Shown piece after piece: positions 1 through 8,584 of a DNA stretch of 55,233 nt; the first letter of the stretch is position 1; each line of letters opens with the position of its first letter. Source of the stretch: Hymenobacter coccineus. GTDB taxonomy: Bacteria > Bacteroidota > Bacteroidia > Cytophagales > Hymenobacteraceae. The translations under genes were made by a program, and so were the position numbers. The notes beneath the pieces were generated by a model. It was not told the origin of the DNA. It made no database searches and worked only from the letters and a program-made list of their open reading frames with translations. The stretch is taken from assembly GCF_001816125.1 (NCBI RefSeq), contig NZ_MDZA01000077.1, forward strand, positions 1 through 55,233. The letters run 5' to 3'.

Positions 1-334
1 AAGGGTGGGGTAGCAGTCTGCTTGAAGGCAGCCAGCGGCGGCAGCTGGGCCCCAGCGCCGCCAGCGCGGCCGCGGCGCGGCGCGGGTCGGCGCGCAGCTT
101 GGGTAGCAGGTAGGGCCCCAGCCACTTCACGAAGGGCGGCATGGTGGCGTAGCGCCAGGGCCCCCGCCGCTTGTGGAAATAGGGCCAGGCGGCTACCACG
201 CGGCTGTTTTCGCGGGCCAGCACTACGTCCCAGGTGCCACCTTCGGCGCAGGCATCGAGGTACCACGGCTGGGCAAACACCGGCAGGTCGGGCGCGGTGC
301 AGCAGAAGGCGTGGTAGTCGGCGTGGGCGGGCAT
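1..334 (-). CDS. Partial GNAT/FemAB-like acyltransferase, 3' part outside window
   Basis: This is the N-terminal part of a protein read leftward off the window edge, starting at the ATG at 334-332. Its early residues (LPVFAQPWYLDAC, then VVAAWPYFHKRR and MPPFVKWLGPYL) resemble the start of Bacteroidota GNAT/FemAB-type acetyltransferases, which carry a PWYLDAV motif near residue 25 and a lysine/arginine-rich strand near residue 55. The match is from memory of the family. The frame seems to break at the GGGCCCC run at 47-53. Read as written, the protein becomes SCRRWLPSSR; with one more base in that run it continues as QLPPLAAFKQT, a more protein-like stretch. Substrate unknown. Confidence 0.5.
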   Translation of the reverse strand, partial: MPAHADYHAFCCTAPDLPVFAQPWYLDACAEGGTWDVVLARENSRVVAAWPYFHKRRGPWRYATMPPFVKWLGPYLLPKLRADPRRAAAALAALGPSCRRWLPSSRLLPHP

Positions 335-504
335 GGGGCAGGGGAGGGGGCGAAAATACGCCCCGCCGGGCGCGGGGTTATAAAATTTGGGGCCCTACCT
401 CAACCATCGCCGCGCCCCAGCGTATTAGGCTCTAAGACGCCCTGCTGGGGGCCCTGGCCCGCAGCTCTTTCACGATTCTTTCACTTTCTACTTACCCCCT
501 CCCC

Positions 505-939
505 ATGTCGTACTACGAAGAAGACAACAACGCCGGTAAAATCCTCCTCGCCGCCCTCGCCGGTGCCGGTGCTGGCATCATCGCCGGTATCCTGCTGGCT
601 CCCGATAAGGGTTCGAACACCCTCGAGAACTGGAAAGGCGCTGCTACTAAGTACAGCAGCCAGTTGGGCGACCAGGCAACCAAAATCGGTGCTGACCTCG
701 AAGAAAAATTCAAAGAATACTCCAGCAAGCTCGAAGACCTGACCGGTGCTGGCAACCTGCGCCTGCAAGGCAACTGGGACGACCTGAAAGGCAAGTTGAA
801 GCAGCAATACGCCCAGCTCACCGACGACGACCTGACTTACGCCGAGGGCAAAGGCGACGAGCTTGTAGGCAAGCTGCAAGACAAGCTTGGTAAAGGCAAA
901 GCCGAAATCACCAAAATGCTGAACGACCTGAAAGCCTAG
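505..939 (+). CDS. YtxH-CsbD two-domain stress protein
   Basis: A 144-residue protein. Residues 10-35 form the YtxH-type glycine/alanine-rich hydrophobic segment (LLAALAGAGAGIIAGILLAP) followed by a charged helix up to about residue 80. Residues 85-140 resemble the CsbD general-stress fold (NWDDLKGKLKQQY, then TYAEGKGDELVGKLQDKLGK). Both families are linked to stress response; the biochemical role of neither is settled. The N-terminal segment could anchor the protein in the inner membrane with the CsbD part in the cytoplasm, which is inference. It is followed by its own terminator and then by a second, shorter YtxH gene on the same strand. The ATG is preceded by a pyrimidine-rich stretch without a Shine-Dalgarno, usual in Bacteroidota. 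Confidence 0.85.
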   Translation: MSYYEEDNNAGKILLAALAGAGAGIIAGILLAPDKGSNTLENWKGAATKYSSQLGDQATKIGADLEEKFKEYSSKLEDLTGAGNLRLQGNWDDLKGKLKQQYAQLTDDDLTYAEGKGDELVGKLQDKLGKGKAEITKMLNDLKA

Positions 940-960
940 TGCGCTCAGTTTAGTTGACTT

Positions 961-995
961 GAAAAGCCCTGTGCCACCCGGTACGGGGCTTTTTT
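961..995 (+). terminator. Rho-independent terminator after the YtxH-CsbD gene
   Basis: AAAAGCCC pairs with GGGCTTTT around a 16-base loop and is followed by a T run. It separates the two YtxH genes into different transcripts. Confidence 0.8.
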
Positions 996-1054
996 CATCG
1001 CTGATTTTGTTGATTAACCGTGATTACGCTGATTATCTTAGACTTTCCATTCGC

Positions 1055-1327
1055 ATGAACGACGACAAAGGCAAAGTGATTTTCTCGCTGATAGCCGGTG
1101 CTACGGCCGGCATCGTGGCCGGCCTGCTGCTGGCCCCCGAAACCGGCGACGAGGCCCGCTCCCAAATCCGCGAATCGGCCTCTAAGTGGGCCGACGAGCT
1201 GAAGAAGCGCGCCCAGCGGGCCCTTGGCCAAACCCCCGGGGCCCCCACGCCCGGCACCGACGACCAAGCCGCCGCCGATGTGCTTCTGCGCTCGATGAGC
1301 CAAGAAGCAGCCGAAGCTTTGGATTAA
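1055..1327 (+). CDS. YtxH domain-containing protein
   Basis: A 90-residue protein whose N-terminal 30 residues are the YtxH signature (VIFSLIAGATAGIVAGLLLAPETGDEAR, read in parts). An amphipathic lysine/glutamate helix and an acidic, Ala-rich tail follow. The first ATG that begins this domain is at 1055. The upstream in-frame stretch from 959 is terminator sequence plus a run of short GATTA-type repeats (1003-1037) and is unlikely to be coding. It is a paralogue of the gene at 505-939 but lacks the CsbD-like half. Family members are small membrane-associated stress proteins of unknown mechanism. Confidence 0.8.
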   Translation: MNDDKGKVIFSLIAGATAGIVAGLLLAPETGDEARSQIRESASKWADELKKRAQRALGQTPGAPTPGTDDQAAADVLLRSMSQEAAEALD

Positions 1328-1360
1328 ACCGACGGCTGGAGCGGTTCCGGGCTTTGACCT

Positions 1361-1429
1361 GTACCACCAAGCTGTGCTTGGTCTTGCCCTGGGGCCCCAT
1401 ACGCGAGACCGAGCATAGCTTGGTGGTAC
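1361..1429. repeat. Palindromic intergenic repeat, GTACCACCAAGCT family
   Basis: Two 26-base arms, GTACCACCAAGCT...GGTCTTG and its imperfect reverse complement (three mismatches), flank a GGGGCCCC centre. It sits between the YtxH gene and the shared terminator. REP-like in form; no second copy of this exact family was noticed in the window. Confidence 0.7.
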
Positions 1430-1457
1430 GGGCTCCGCCGCCACATACGACCGATTT

Positions 1458-1511
1458 CAAAACGCAAAAAAGGCCCGCACGAATCGTCGTGCGGGCCTTT
1501 TTTGCGTTTTG
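1458..1511. terminator. Perfect bidirectional terminator between YtxH gene and lysS
   Basis: Arms of 25 bases are fully complementary with a 4-base loop, with A and T tracts inside both arms. It can therefore serve the rightward YtxH gene and the leftward lysS, which converge here. Confidence 0.9.
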
Positions 1512-1523
1512 TATTTCTGTTAA

Positions 1524-3053
1524 TTAGTCCAGCTTTTCGGCCTTCATTTGCGGGAAGAACAGCACGTCCTGGATGGAGTTGGAGTTGGTCATGATCATGC
1601 TCAGGCGGTCGATGCCAATGCCCAGGCCGGCCGTGGGCGGCATGCCGTACTCCAGCGCCCGCAGGAAGTCCTCGTCGAGCACCATTGCCTCCACATCGCC
1701 GCGCTTGCCCAGCTCCAGCTGGTCCTCGAAGCGCTTGCGCTGGTCGATGGGGTCGTTGAGCTCGGAGAAGGCGTTGCAGATTTCCTTGCCGTTGCAGATG
1801 GCTTCGAACCGCTCCACCAGGCCCGGCTGGTCGCGGTGCTTCTTGGCCAGCGGCGACATCTCCACCGGATAATCGGTGATGAAGGTGGGCTGGATGAGCT
1901 TGGGCTCCACGTACTCGCCGAAAATCTCGTCGATGATTTTGGACTTGCCCATGCTGGGGTCCAGCTTCACGTGCAGCGTATCGGCCACGGTGCGCAGGGC
2001 TGCCTCGTCCAGGGCCCCAATGGCGTGGCCCGTAAACTTCTCAATGGCCTCGAACATCGTCAGGCGCTGCCAGGGGCGCTGGAAGTTGATGACGTTTTCG
2101 CCCACCTGCACCTCGGTTTTGCCGTGCAGCGTCATGGCCACGCGCTCCACCATTTCCTCCACCAGGTCCATCATCCAGTGGTAGTCCTTGTAGGCCACGT
2201 ACAGCTCCATCTGGGTAAACTCGGGGTTGTGGAACCGCGACATGCCCTCGTTGCGGAAGTCCTTGCTGAACTCGTACACGCCATCAAAGCCGCCCACAAT
2301 CAGGCGCTTGAGGTATAGCTCGTTGGCAATGCGCAGGTACAGCGCCATGTCCAGCGTGTTGTGGTGCGTTTTGAAAGGGCGCGCCGCCGCGCCGCCGTAC
2401 AGCGGCTGCAAAATCGGCGTTTCTACTTCTAAATAGCCCTTGTCATTCAAAAAGTTGCGCATGGATTGCACCAGCTGCGTCCGCTTAACGAAGGTGTCGC
2501 GCACGTGGGGGTTCACCACCAGGTCCACGTAGCGCTGGCGGTAGCGCTGCTCGGGGTCGGTGAAGGCGTCGTACACGACTTTTTCGCCGGTGGCCTCGTC
2601 CACTTTCTCCTTTACCACGGGCAGTGGGCGCAGGGCCTTGGCCAGCAGTTTCAGCTCCGTCACGTGGATGGAAGTCTCGCCTACCTGCGTCACGAACACG
2701 TGGCCTTTCACGCCGATGAAGTCGCCCAGGTCGAGCAGCTTTTTAAATACGTTGTTATACAGCGTCTTGTCTTCGCTGGGACAAATTTCGTCGCGGTTGA
2801 TGTAGAGTTGGATGCGGCCCGAAGTGTCCATCAACTCCGCAAACGAAGCCTTGCCCATCACGCGCTGCGACATCAGCCGGCCCGCCAAGCTCACTTCCTG
2901 GAAGTTGTTGAGCTCGGGGTGGTAGTTGTCGAGGATTTCCTTGGCGTAAAACGTCACGTCGAACAGCTCCGACGGGTAGGCTTCCACGCCCAGCTTTTCC
3001 AGCTCTTCGAGTTTGTGGCGGCGCTGGAGTTCTTGTTCGCTTAAATGAATCAC
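1524..3053 (-). CDS. lysS: Lysyl-tRNA synthetase, class II
   Basis: A 509-residue enzyme that charges tRNA-Lys with lysine using ATP in the cytoplasm. The N-terminal OB-fold anticodon-binding domain spans about residues 55-150 ([25 protein letters not shown]). The catalytic class II core follows, with motif 2 ([14 protein letters not shown]) and motif 3 (GLGIGIDRL, about residues 476-484). Length is normal for the family. The start chosen is GTG at 3053-3051, because the conserved opening [20 protein letters not shown] follows at once and no ATG is available upstream. This GTG lies inside the left arm of the inverted repeat at 3048-3328, so the repeat has reshaped the initiation site. The promoter must lie between it and the hairpin at 3189-3219. 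Confidence 0.95.
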   Translation of the reverse strand: MIHLSEQELQRRHKLEELEKLGVEAYPSELFDVTFYAKEILDNYHPELNNFQEVSLAGRLMSQRVMGKASFAELMDTSGRIQLYINRDEICPSEDKTLYNNVFKKLLDLGDFIGVKGHVFVTQVGETSIHVTELKLLAKALRPLPVVKEKVDEATGEKVVYDAFTDPEQRYRQRYVDLVVNPHVRDTFVKRTQLVQSMRNFLNDKGYLEVETPILQPLYGGAAARPFKTHHNTLDMALYLRIANELYLKRLIVGGFDGVYEFSKDFRNEGMSRFHNPEFTQMELYVAYKDYHWMMDLVEEMVERVAMTLHGKTEVQVGENVINFQRPWQRLTMFEAIEKFTGHAIGALDEAALRTVADTLHVKLDPSMGKSKIIDEIFGEYVEPKLIQPTFITDYPVEMSPLAKKHRDQPGLVERFEAICNGKEICNAFSELNDPIDQRKRFEDQLELGKRGDVEAMVLDEDFLRALEYGMPPTAGLGIGIDRLSMIMTNSNSIQDVLFFPQMKAEKLD

Positions 3054-3328
3054 GGATTTTTGCGGATTAGGGCGGATTTTTCGGATTTTGGGGACGGCGG
3101 CTAATGTTTTTTAGCCATGGGGCTCTGTATTTGGCGCGCCATTGAGCAAGTAGGCAACGGGGCAACACTGTCGCAAAAGTAGCCAATGAAAAAGCCGCTC
3201 CTAAAAAGGAACGGCTTTTCAATAATAAAACTCCGGCAAGTGCTACTGGTTTGGCCACCGACAATAATATTGCAGACGGCCGTCCCCAAAATCCGAAAAA
3301 TCCGCCCTAATCCGCAAAATCCGTGATT
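3048..3328. repeat. MITE-like element with ~50-base terminal inverted repeats
   Basis: The sequence from 3048 rightward (AATCACGGATTTTTGCGG onward to GGGGACGGC near 3100) returns as a reverse complement from about 3280 to 3328 with one T of difference. The element fills the whole gap between two co-directional genes: its left end contributes the lysS GTG codon and its right end touches the TAA stop of the upstream gene. The arms are built of CGGATT-type subrepeats, and the 180-base centre holds a terminator hairpin. No coding sequence is visible inside. A non-autonomous mobile element is one reading; a large intergenic palindrome is the other. Confidence 0.75.
3189..3219. terminator. Terminator hairpin inside the inverted-repeat element
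   Basis: AAAAGCCGCTCCT pairs with AGGAACGGCTTTT (one mismatch) and is flanked by A and T tracts. It would stop leftward transcription from the 3328-4419 gene before lysS. Confidence 0.7.
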
Positions 3329-4419
3329 TAGGCGGCCATGCGGTAGGTGGGGGCCTCCACGGCCACAGCTGGGGCCGTGGGCGGCGTGGGGGCCAGCACG
3401 GGCTCTACGCGGGTGCGCAGGCGCTCCTGGACAAAGCCGGCCTGCAAGTGAGCGGGCAGCTCGGCCACCAGCTGGCGGTAGCGCTCCAGGCCCAAGGCCT
3501 TGGCCACGTACGTTTCGTGGATGCCGTTGAGGTAGCTCACAATGTTGAGCAGCGAAGCGTGGAACAGCTTGAAGTCGATATCGGCCTCCACGTAGCGCTC
3601 AATCTCGCGGCTGCTCTGCGAGATGCGCAGGCGGCCCAGCAGGTCAAAGATGGTGGTGTAGCCCAGCCGCCAGGTAATCTGCTGCCAGTGCGCGCTGGTC
3701 CACTTATCAAGGGGCCGGCCGGTTTTCTGGCTGCGGATAGCCGTGTTGGGGTTGGCCTGCACCTGAGCGCGGGTCCACTGGGCCTTCATCTTGCGCGTGG
3801 TGCGCAAGAACTGGCCGATCTGAGCCTGGGCATCAATCTCCTGGCTGGCAATGTGCAGCCCGGCCTTATAGCCCGCCAGCGGCAGCCGGTGGATGCTAAA
3901 GTCGCCGTAGGCCCCCGCGGCGTAGAACGATACCGGGCGCGGGTAGGCGTTCTTCACCACCAGCCGGCCCACCTCGCGGCGCACCAGCTGGTTGTTGTTG
4001 CTGCGCACGCCGGTGGTGTATAGGAAAGCCTGGAGGCCCGAGAGAATGGCGTGGTAGGCCTGCGGGAACGTCCAGTGTAGGGCGTTGCGCAGGAAGTTGT
4101 CGTCGCCCAACTCAGCCGTGGCGCGCAGGGCGTACTCCGTACTCCAGCAGGTGTGCAACAGCTTGGTTAGGGCCGTCACATCGGCGTCGCCCAGCTCGGC
4201 CGCGTGGTTGCGGAAGAACGGCAGGTGCTGCAAGCCGCCCAGCGCGTCGTCGCTTTCCTGGATGTGGTAGTTAATGGCAAAGAAGTAGTTCAGAAACACC
4301 TGCGCCGGAATGGACTTGCGCCAGGCCTCATCGGCTACCAGTTGCTGCGGCTCGGGGGCCCCCAGGTCGGCCTGTGGGATGAGCGGGATGATGCGGGTTG
4401 CTTCGTGCGTCATAGTCAT
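3328..4419 (-). CDS. Protein of unknown function, 363 residues
   Basis: I do not recognise this family. The protein is soluble-looking and mostly helical, with no signal peptide or membrane segment. Visible features are a Trp/Tyr/His-rich central part (residues 130-190, e.g. LHWTFPQAYHAILSGLQAFLY), a basic stretch KMKAQWTRAQ near residue 235, and a Pro/Ala/Val-rich tail ending YRMAA. The RNALHW stretch followed by a Tyr-containing helix loosely recalls HEPN-type helical bundles, but that is weak. Upstream lies an unusually AT-rich 130-base region, in contrast to the GC-rich surroundings, which probably holds its promoter. It is the only gene between two terminators, hence monocistronic. Codon use looks native. 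Confidence 0.75.
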   Translation of the reverse strand: MTMTHEATRIIPLIPQADLGAPEPQQLVADEAWRKSIPAQVFLNYFFAINYHIQESDDALGGLQHLPFFRNHAAELGDADVTALTKLLHTCWSTEYALRATAELGDDNFLRNALHWTFPQAYHAILSGLQAFLYTTGVRSNNNQLVRREVGRLVVKNAYPRPVSFYAAGAYGDFSIHRLPLAGYKAGLHIASQEIDAQAQIGQFLRTTRKMKAQWTRAQVQANPNTAIRSQKTGRPLDKWTSAHWQQITWRLGYTTIFDLLGRLRISQSSREIERYVEADIDFKLFHASLLNIVSYLNGIHETYVAKALGLERYRQLVAELPAHLQAGFVQERLRTRVEPVLAPTPPTAPAVAVEAPTYRMAA

Positions 4420-4592
4420 ACCGAATAAACGTATTAAGAGAGCTTTTTAGTTGCTTGTTTGCTAATTATTTTAACAATCTATTATGATTAGTATAACACT
4501 GGTTATTAGTAAGTTGAAAAACATATTAAGCGAACATTAAAAATTATTTTTAGCAGTCGATTTACTAACTGGCCTAGTTGCTAACGGAACCT

Positions 4593-4629
4593 ACAAAAAA
4601 AGCCCTCAGCCGCAGGGCTGAGGGCTTTG
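4593..4629 (-). terminator. Terminator of the S41 protease gene
   Basis: Read leftward, a 13-base-pair stem (AAAGCCCTCAGCC with its complement) is followed by a run of seven T. It lies just past the stop codon of the protease gene. Confidence 0.85.
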
Positions 4630-4651
4630 GAAACGGCAGGTGTCAGGGCCG

Positions 4652-6813
4652 CTACAACTGGTCCTGAATGATCGAAACGGCTTCGCCGATGATGATGTCC
4701 TTCTTAAGGTTTTTGGTGAAGCGCTGGTCGCGGTTGATCTTCACCGTGTCACCGTTAGCGGCTTGCACGTCGGCGCGCAATGGCGAGAAAGCCAGGGCCG
4801 TTGTTGCTTTCTGGGCAGCTTCGTACTTCTCCGCCTCTACCTTGTTCTGGCGCTGGTTTGTGCGGTACGTTACCAGGTTCAACGATTCCATCGATTCCTT
4901 CTTGCGGGCTAGCATCATCTGGCTGGATTCGGTCATCACCTTGAAGCCGGGGCTGGTGGCCACGCGGGCTTTGCTGGCGGCGCGCAACTTGTCGTAGGCC
5001 GGCTGCGTGTTCCAGGAGCGGTAGCGGGCGGGGGCAATCTCGTCCCACTTCAGCGGGTAGTCCGAGCCTTTCTCGCCCTCCTCCAAGTACGAGTACATGT
5101 CTGGGAGAATGATGTCCGGCACCACGCCCTTGAACTGGGTCGAACCCCCGTTCACGCGGTAGAACTTAGAGGTGGTGAATTTAAGCGAGCCGAAAGGCTT
5201 GAGGTTATTCAACTCACTCGGCAGGCTCTCGTCCAAGTCCACGATGCGCTGCACCGTGCCCTTGCCATAGGTGCTGGCCGAGCCTACCACCACGGCGCGC
5301 TTGTAGTCCTGCATGGCAGCGGCCAGAATCTCCGAGGCGGAGGCGCTGTACTTATTCACCAGAATCACCAGGGGCCCACTGTATTGCACCTGGGGGTCCT
5401 TGTCCTCCAACACAGTGGTGCGGCCGCGGCGTCACGAATCTGCACGATGGGGCCGCTGTCGATGAACAGGCCGCCCATGTCCACGGCGTCGTTCAAAGAA
5501 CCACCGCCGTTGTAGCGCAGGTCCAGAATCACACCTTTCACACCTTCCTGGGTCATCTTAGCTAGCTCCTTCTTCACATCCTGCGACGAGTTCGGGCTGC
5601 CATCGTTGTTAAAATCGGCGTAGAACGTCCGCAAATCCAGGTAGCCAAACTTCTGATTTTTGTCCGTAATGGCGGCCGAGCGGGCATACGCCTCGCTGTT
5701 AATCACCACGTCGCGGATGATGGGCACCACTTTGGTCGTACCATCGGCCTTGCGCACCGTGAGGCGCACTTCCGAGCCTTTCTTGCCCTTGATAAGCGTT
5801 ACGGCCTTCGTGATGCGCCAGCCCTCGATGCTCACCGGCTCGGCGGCACCCTGGGCCACGCGCAGAATGGCGTCGCCCTTTTTCAATTCGCCCTGCCGGG
5901 CCGAAGCTGAACCGGGCAGAATGTCCTCGATGTAAATCAAATTATCCTTTTCCCGTAGTTGGGCCCCAATGCCTTCGAAGCGGCCAGTGAGCTGGTAGTC
6001 GAAATCTTCCTTGGCCTTGGGCGCAAAGTAGTCGGTGTGCGGGTCGTAAGTGTTGGCAATAACGTTGGCGTAGCTAGCCAACTGGTCGTTGGCACTAACC
6101 TCTAGCAACTCCTCAAACTGGTCGTCATAAGTCTTCAGCACGCGCTTACGGGCTTCGGCTTCCATCTGGGCGGGGGTACGCACTGGTTCGGGGGCCGTAG
6201 GGGCCTTAGCGTTGGCGGCCGCCGGGGCAGCGGTGGCCACCGAAGGTTTGGCCGTTTTGGCTTTTTCCTGAGCATCCATCATCTCCGATACCCGGCTCAG
6301 GGTTTCGAATTTCAGCATTTTGCGCCACAACTCGTGCTGGGCAGCTTTGTCGGCGGGCCAAGTAGCTTTTTCAAAATCGGTCTGGAACGTCTCGGCGATA
6401 GTGAAGTCGAACGGCTTGGCCAGAATTTCGCGGTAGAGAATCTGCATCTCTTTCACTCGCTGGGTCATCAGCTGGGTGCTAAGGTCGAAGAAGTCACGCC
6501 GGCCGGTTTTCACCTCGTCGTCAATGTCGTTCCGGTACTTGCCTAAGCTTTGGATATCGCTGGCCAGCAGAAATGTCTTGCGATAGTCGTCGCGCTTCAG
6601 CGACAAGTCAAATACCCGGTTGGAAAACGTGTCGTCCAGCTTTTCGGGCTGGTAGTGGGCACTGTTCAGGCCCTGCACCATGGTGCCAATGAGTACCTGC
6701 TCTTTGGTGGGGCCCGCCGAAGTATTGCGGCGAAATAACCGATATGAAGCTAGGACGAACACTGCCATCACCAGGAAGGCATACAGTCCAATTTTTAAGC
6801 GAGGAAATGACAT
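4652..6813 (-). pseudogene. S41 C-terminal processing peptidase (Tsp/Prc type), frameshifted
   Basis: A Tsp/Prc-type protease, anchored by an N-terminal membrane segment (residues 8-27, LYAFLVMAVFVLASY) and acting outside the inner membrane on protein C-termini. After a long helical region comes a PDZ domain (FEGIGAQLREKDNLIYIEDILPGS), then the S41 core with LDLRYNGGGSL and the catalytic serine region NKYSASASEI. The chain is split near 5421-5428. The upstream frame runs into RDAAAAPLCW, while one added base in this GC run gives RDAAGRTTVLEDKDPQV and joins the second part, restoring a 720-residue protein. Start chosen at the ATG at 6813-6811, directly before the membrane segment. Either a real null mutation or a sequence error; all catalytic motifs survive. 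Confidence 0.85.
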
Positions 6814-6988
6814 CAGCGAGGAGAAAACAATAGGAAAATCAAATATACGCGAAATCACCAGCGGCCCTGCGACGTAGCCGTTCACCTTTCAAACGCCCAC
6901 AACGGGCGAATAAGTGCCCTGCGCCGGCTAACTAAAAATCTCTGTTAACTCTACGTAAAGCCAGTTTTAGCGGATGACACGGCGTAAT

Positions 6989-7022
6989 AAAAAAGGCTGC
7001 TCCCATCGGGAGCAGCCTTTTT
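6989..7022. terminator. Terminator after the glycine-zipper stress gene
   Basis: A/T-flanked stem AAAAAGGCTGCTCCC with its complement around ATC. It lies just downstream of the leftward gene ending at 7046. Confidence 0.85.
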
Positions 7023-7045
7023 CTTATACCAATGCTAGCAATAAA

Positions 7046-7879
7046 CTAGTAACGATAAATTTTGTCGCCGTTGTTGCGACGAAATTCCTCTTCGAAATAC
7101 TGAGCGTCTTCGGCGTTGCGGGGCTTCACGCCCATCACAATGCCGCCGTTGTTAACGCCTTGCTCGTATTCAGCAGCGTGCTCCTCGGGGATGCCCGAGC
7201 CAACCAGTGCGCCTACCAAGCCGCCGGTCAGGCCGCCAGCGCCAGCACCCGCCAAAGCGGCGGCCAGCGGACCAGCGATGATCAGGCCCAGACCGGGCAG
7301 TGCTACCGACGTCCCGATGGCTGCAATGGCACCGATGATGGCGCCAGCCGTGCCGCCGATGGCCGAGCCTACACCCGCGCCTTCCATAGCCTTGTCACCA
7401 AGTTCAGTCTGGGCGGTGTCGTCGCCGAAGTGCGTTTTGCGGGTTTCATCCGACATCAGCAGGTTCACATCGTCTTTGCCATAACCGCGCGAATGCAGCG
7501 AGTTATACGTCTTCTCGGCGCTCTCGCGGTCGCTAAAGATGCCGCTCATCGTGCTCCCCTGTTTGTAATTGTTGTCGCCCGTTACTGCATTGCCTACTGC
7601 ATTAGCAGCATCAGAAGCGGTGTTCTGCACAGCATCAATGCCAGCACCAACGGCAGCTCCGGCCGAGCCAGCTACCGCTGCGCCTTTTTGGGTTGCGCTG
7701 TAATCATGGTCGTTGTTTGTAGCATCCGTTACGGAGGCACCCGTCCCAGCATTGTAGCTGGTGCCCTCGTTGCTCATGCCGGTGCTGTTGCCTACGCCCG
7801 TGCCAGTGGTGGCCGTGCCGAAGTTAGCGCCAGCGCCAGTACCTGAGTTTTGCGGGTTGTTACGATCGTTGGTGTTCAT
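7046..7879 (-). CDS. Glycine-zipper general stress protein (YflT-like)
   Basis: A 277-residue protein. The first 100 residues are low-complexity, rich in Asn, Thr, Gly and Ala (MNTNDRNNPQNSGTG). A domain follows that resembles the YflT/GsiB-type 'heat-induced stress' fold (FSDRESAEKTYNSLHSRGYGKDDVNLLMSDETR). Next is a long Gly/Ala glycine-zipper segment able to span or insert in a membrane, then a C-terminal part (EEHAAEYEQGVNNGGIVMGV) typical of the same family. The start at 7879 was preferred to an upstream Met because the leading FSSFTNSHSI stretch looks non-coding. It is monocistronic, with a terminator behind it. Its exact function is unknown; a role in osmotic or desiccation stress is inference. 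Confidence 0.8.
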   Translation of the reverse strand: MNTNDRNNPQNSGTGAGANFGTATTGTGVGNSTGMSNEGTSYNAGTGASVTDATNNDHDYSATQKGAAVAGSAGAAVGAGIDAVQNTASDAANAVGNAVTGDNNYKQGSTMSGIFSDRESAEKTYNSLHSRGYGKDDVNLLMSDETRKTHFGDDTAQTELGDKAMEGAGVGSAIGGTAGAIIGAIAAIGTSVALPGLGLIIAGPLAAALAGAGAGGLTGGLVGALVGSGIPEEHAAEYEQGVNNGGIVMGVKPRNAEDAQYFEEEFRRNNGDKIYRY

Positions 7880-8013
7880 AATAGAGTGGGAATTTGTGAA
7901 TGAAGAAAAACAAAGCCCTGGCAAAGCCGCGGCCAGGTTTGTAACGGGGCAGCCCCGTGCGGGGTTGCGTTATCATTCATTATTCACGCCCATTCAGGGC
8001 CCCAACGTGGGGT

Positions 8014-8382
8014 TCAGGCGAACTCTTGAAAATTGGCGTCGTCGAGCCAAAAATCCCGGCACGTGCGCACCAAGTTTCTCAGGAAGTCCTCGTCTTGCTT
8101 GAGGGTGCGCCACTCGCCCATGCCGAGCTTTTCGCACAGCTTGTAAAAATTGTCGCCCTGGCCCTTCGAACCGGGTACCTTCACCAGGCAGCTCAGCGGG
8201 GGCCGGCCTTCGGTATGCTCGGTGGTGGATATTTCCGCGAGCATTTCATTCAGGCGCGATTTTTCGTGCGAAATGTCGAGGTTCAGGCCTAGCTCGGCTT
8301 CCTGCACCAAGGTAAGGTAGCTGGCGGTGCCAGTTTGCTGGCGGGCGTAACGGATGAGGTAGGTGCGGATGCGACCAGTCAT
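8014..8382 (-). CDS. Small protein of unknown function
   Basis: A 122-residue protein beginning MTGRIRTYLIRYARQQTGTASY. The middle pattern (EISTTEHTEGRPPLSCLVKV, then GDNFYKLCEKLGM) recalls a widespread small bacterial protein with the pattern EISxxEHxxGRPxLSxLVV...GxGFFxLAxxLG, for which I know no proven role. The C-terminus is aromatic and acidic (DFWLDDANFQEF). There is no signal peptide or membrane segment. The ATG at 8382 begins the conserved part; the upstream in-frame extension would cover a palindromic repeat and is rejected. It stands alone between the stress gene and proline dehydrogenase. Confidence 0.7.
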   Translation of the reverse strand: MTGRIRTYLIRYARQQTGTASYLTLVQEAELGLNLDISHEKSRLNEMLAEISTTEHTEGRPPLSCLVKVPGSKGQGDNFYKLCEKLGMGEWRTLKQDEDFLRNLVRTCRDFWLDDANFQEFA

Positions 8383-8451
8383 AATAAACGAAAAGGGGGC
8401 AGCCTGTGCGAAAAAGAACAGGTGGGCCAGCGTACGGGCCCATAAAAATAG

Positions 8452-8501
8452 CCGAACCGGGTGGTGCCACCCCAATATAGGGATATGGCACCACGGTTCG
8501 G
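8452..8501. repeat. Palindromic intergenic repeat (CCGAACC...GGTGGTGCCA)
   Basis: CCGAACCGGGTGGTGCCA is matched by TGGCACCACGGTTCGG around an AT-containing centre, followed at once by a second short palindrome (CGGCCGGA...TCCGGCCG). It fills the gap upstream of the small orphan gene and downstream of proline dehydrogenase. Confidence 0.6.
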
Positions 8502-8584
8502 AAACGGAGCGGCCGGACGATTCCGGCCGCGACCGGCGCATTACCACAGGCAATTGTAGTGCCAGGCTGCGCAATGGGGCCCCA

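Noticed and set aside
1003..1037. Possible CRISPR-like short repeats (GATTA units)
   Set aside because: Units are 8-11 bases with no regular spacers; a local low-complexity stretch. No CRISPR array or cas gene was seen anywhere.
1548..2318. 256-codon open frame opposite lysS
   Set aside because: Mirror frame of a certain gene; high-GC codon bias leaves antisense frames open. Composition (His/Val/Leu/Gly-rich) is typical of such shadows.
7920..8013. GC hairpins behind the small orphan gene as a riboswitch
   Set aside because: They look like ordinary terminator or repeat remnants, with no conserved RNA motif I can recognise.
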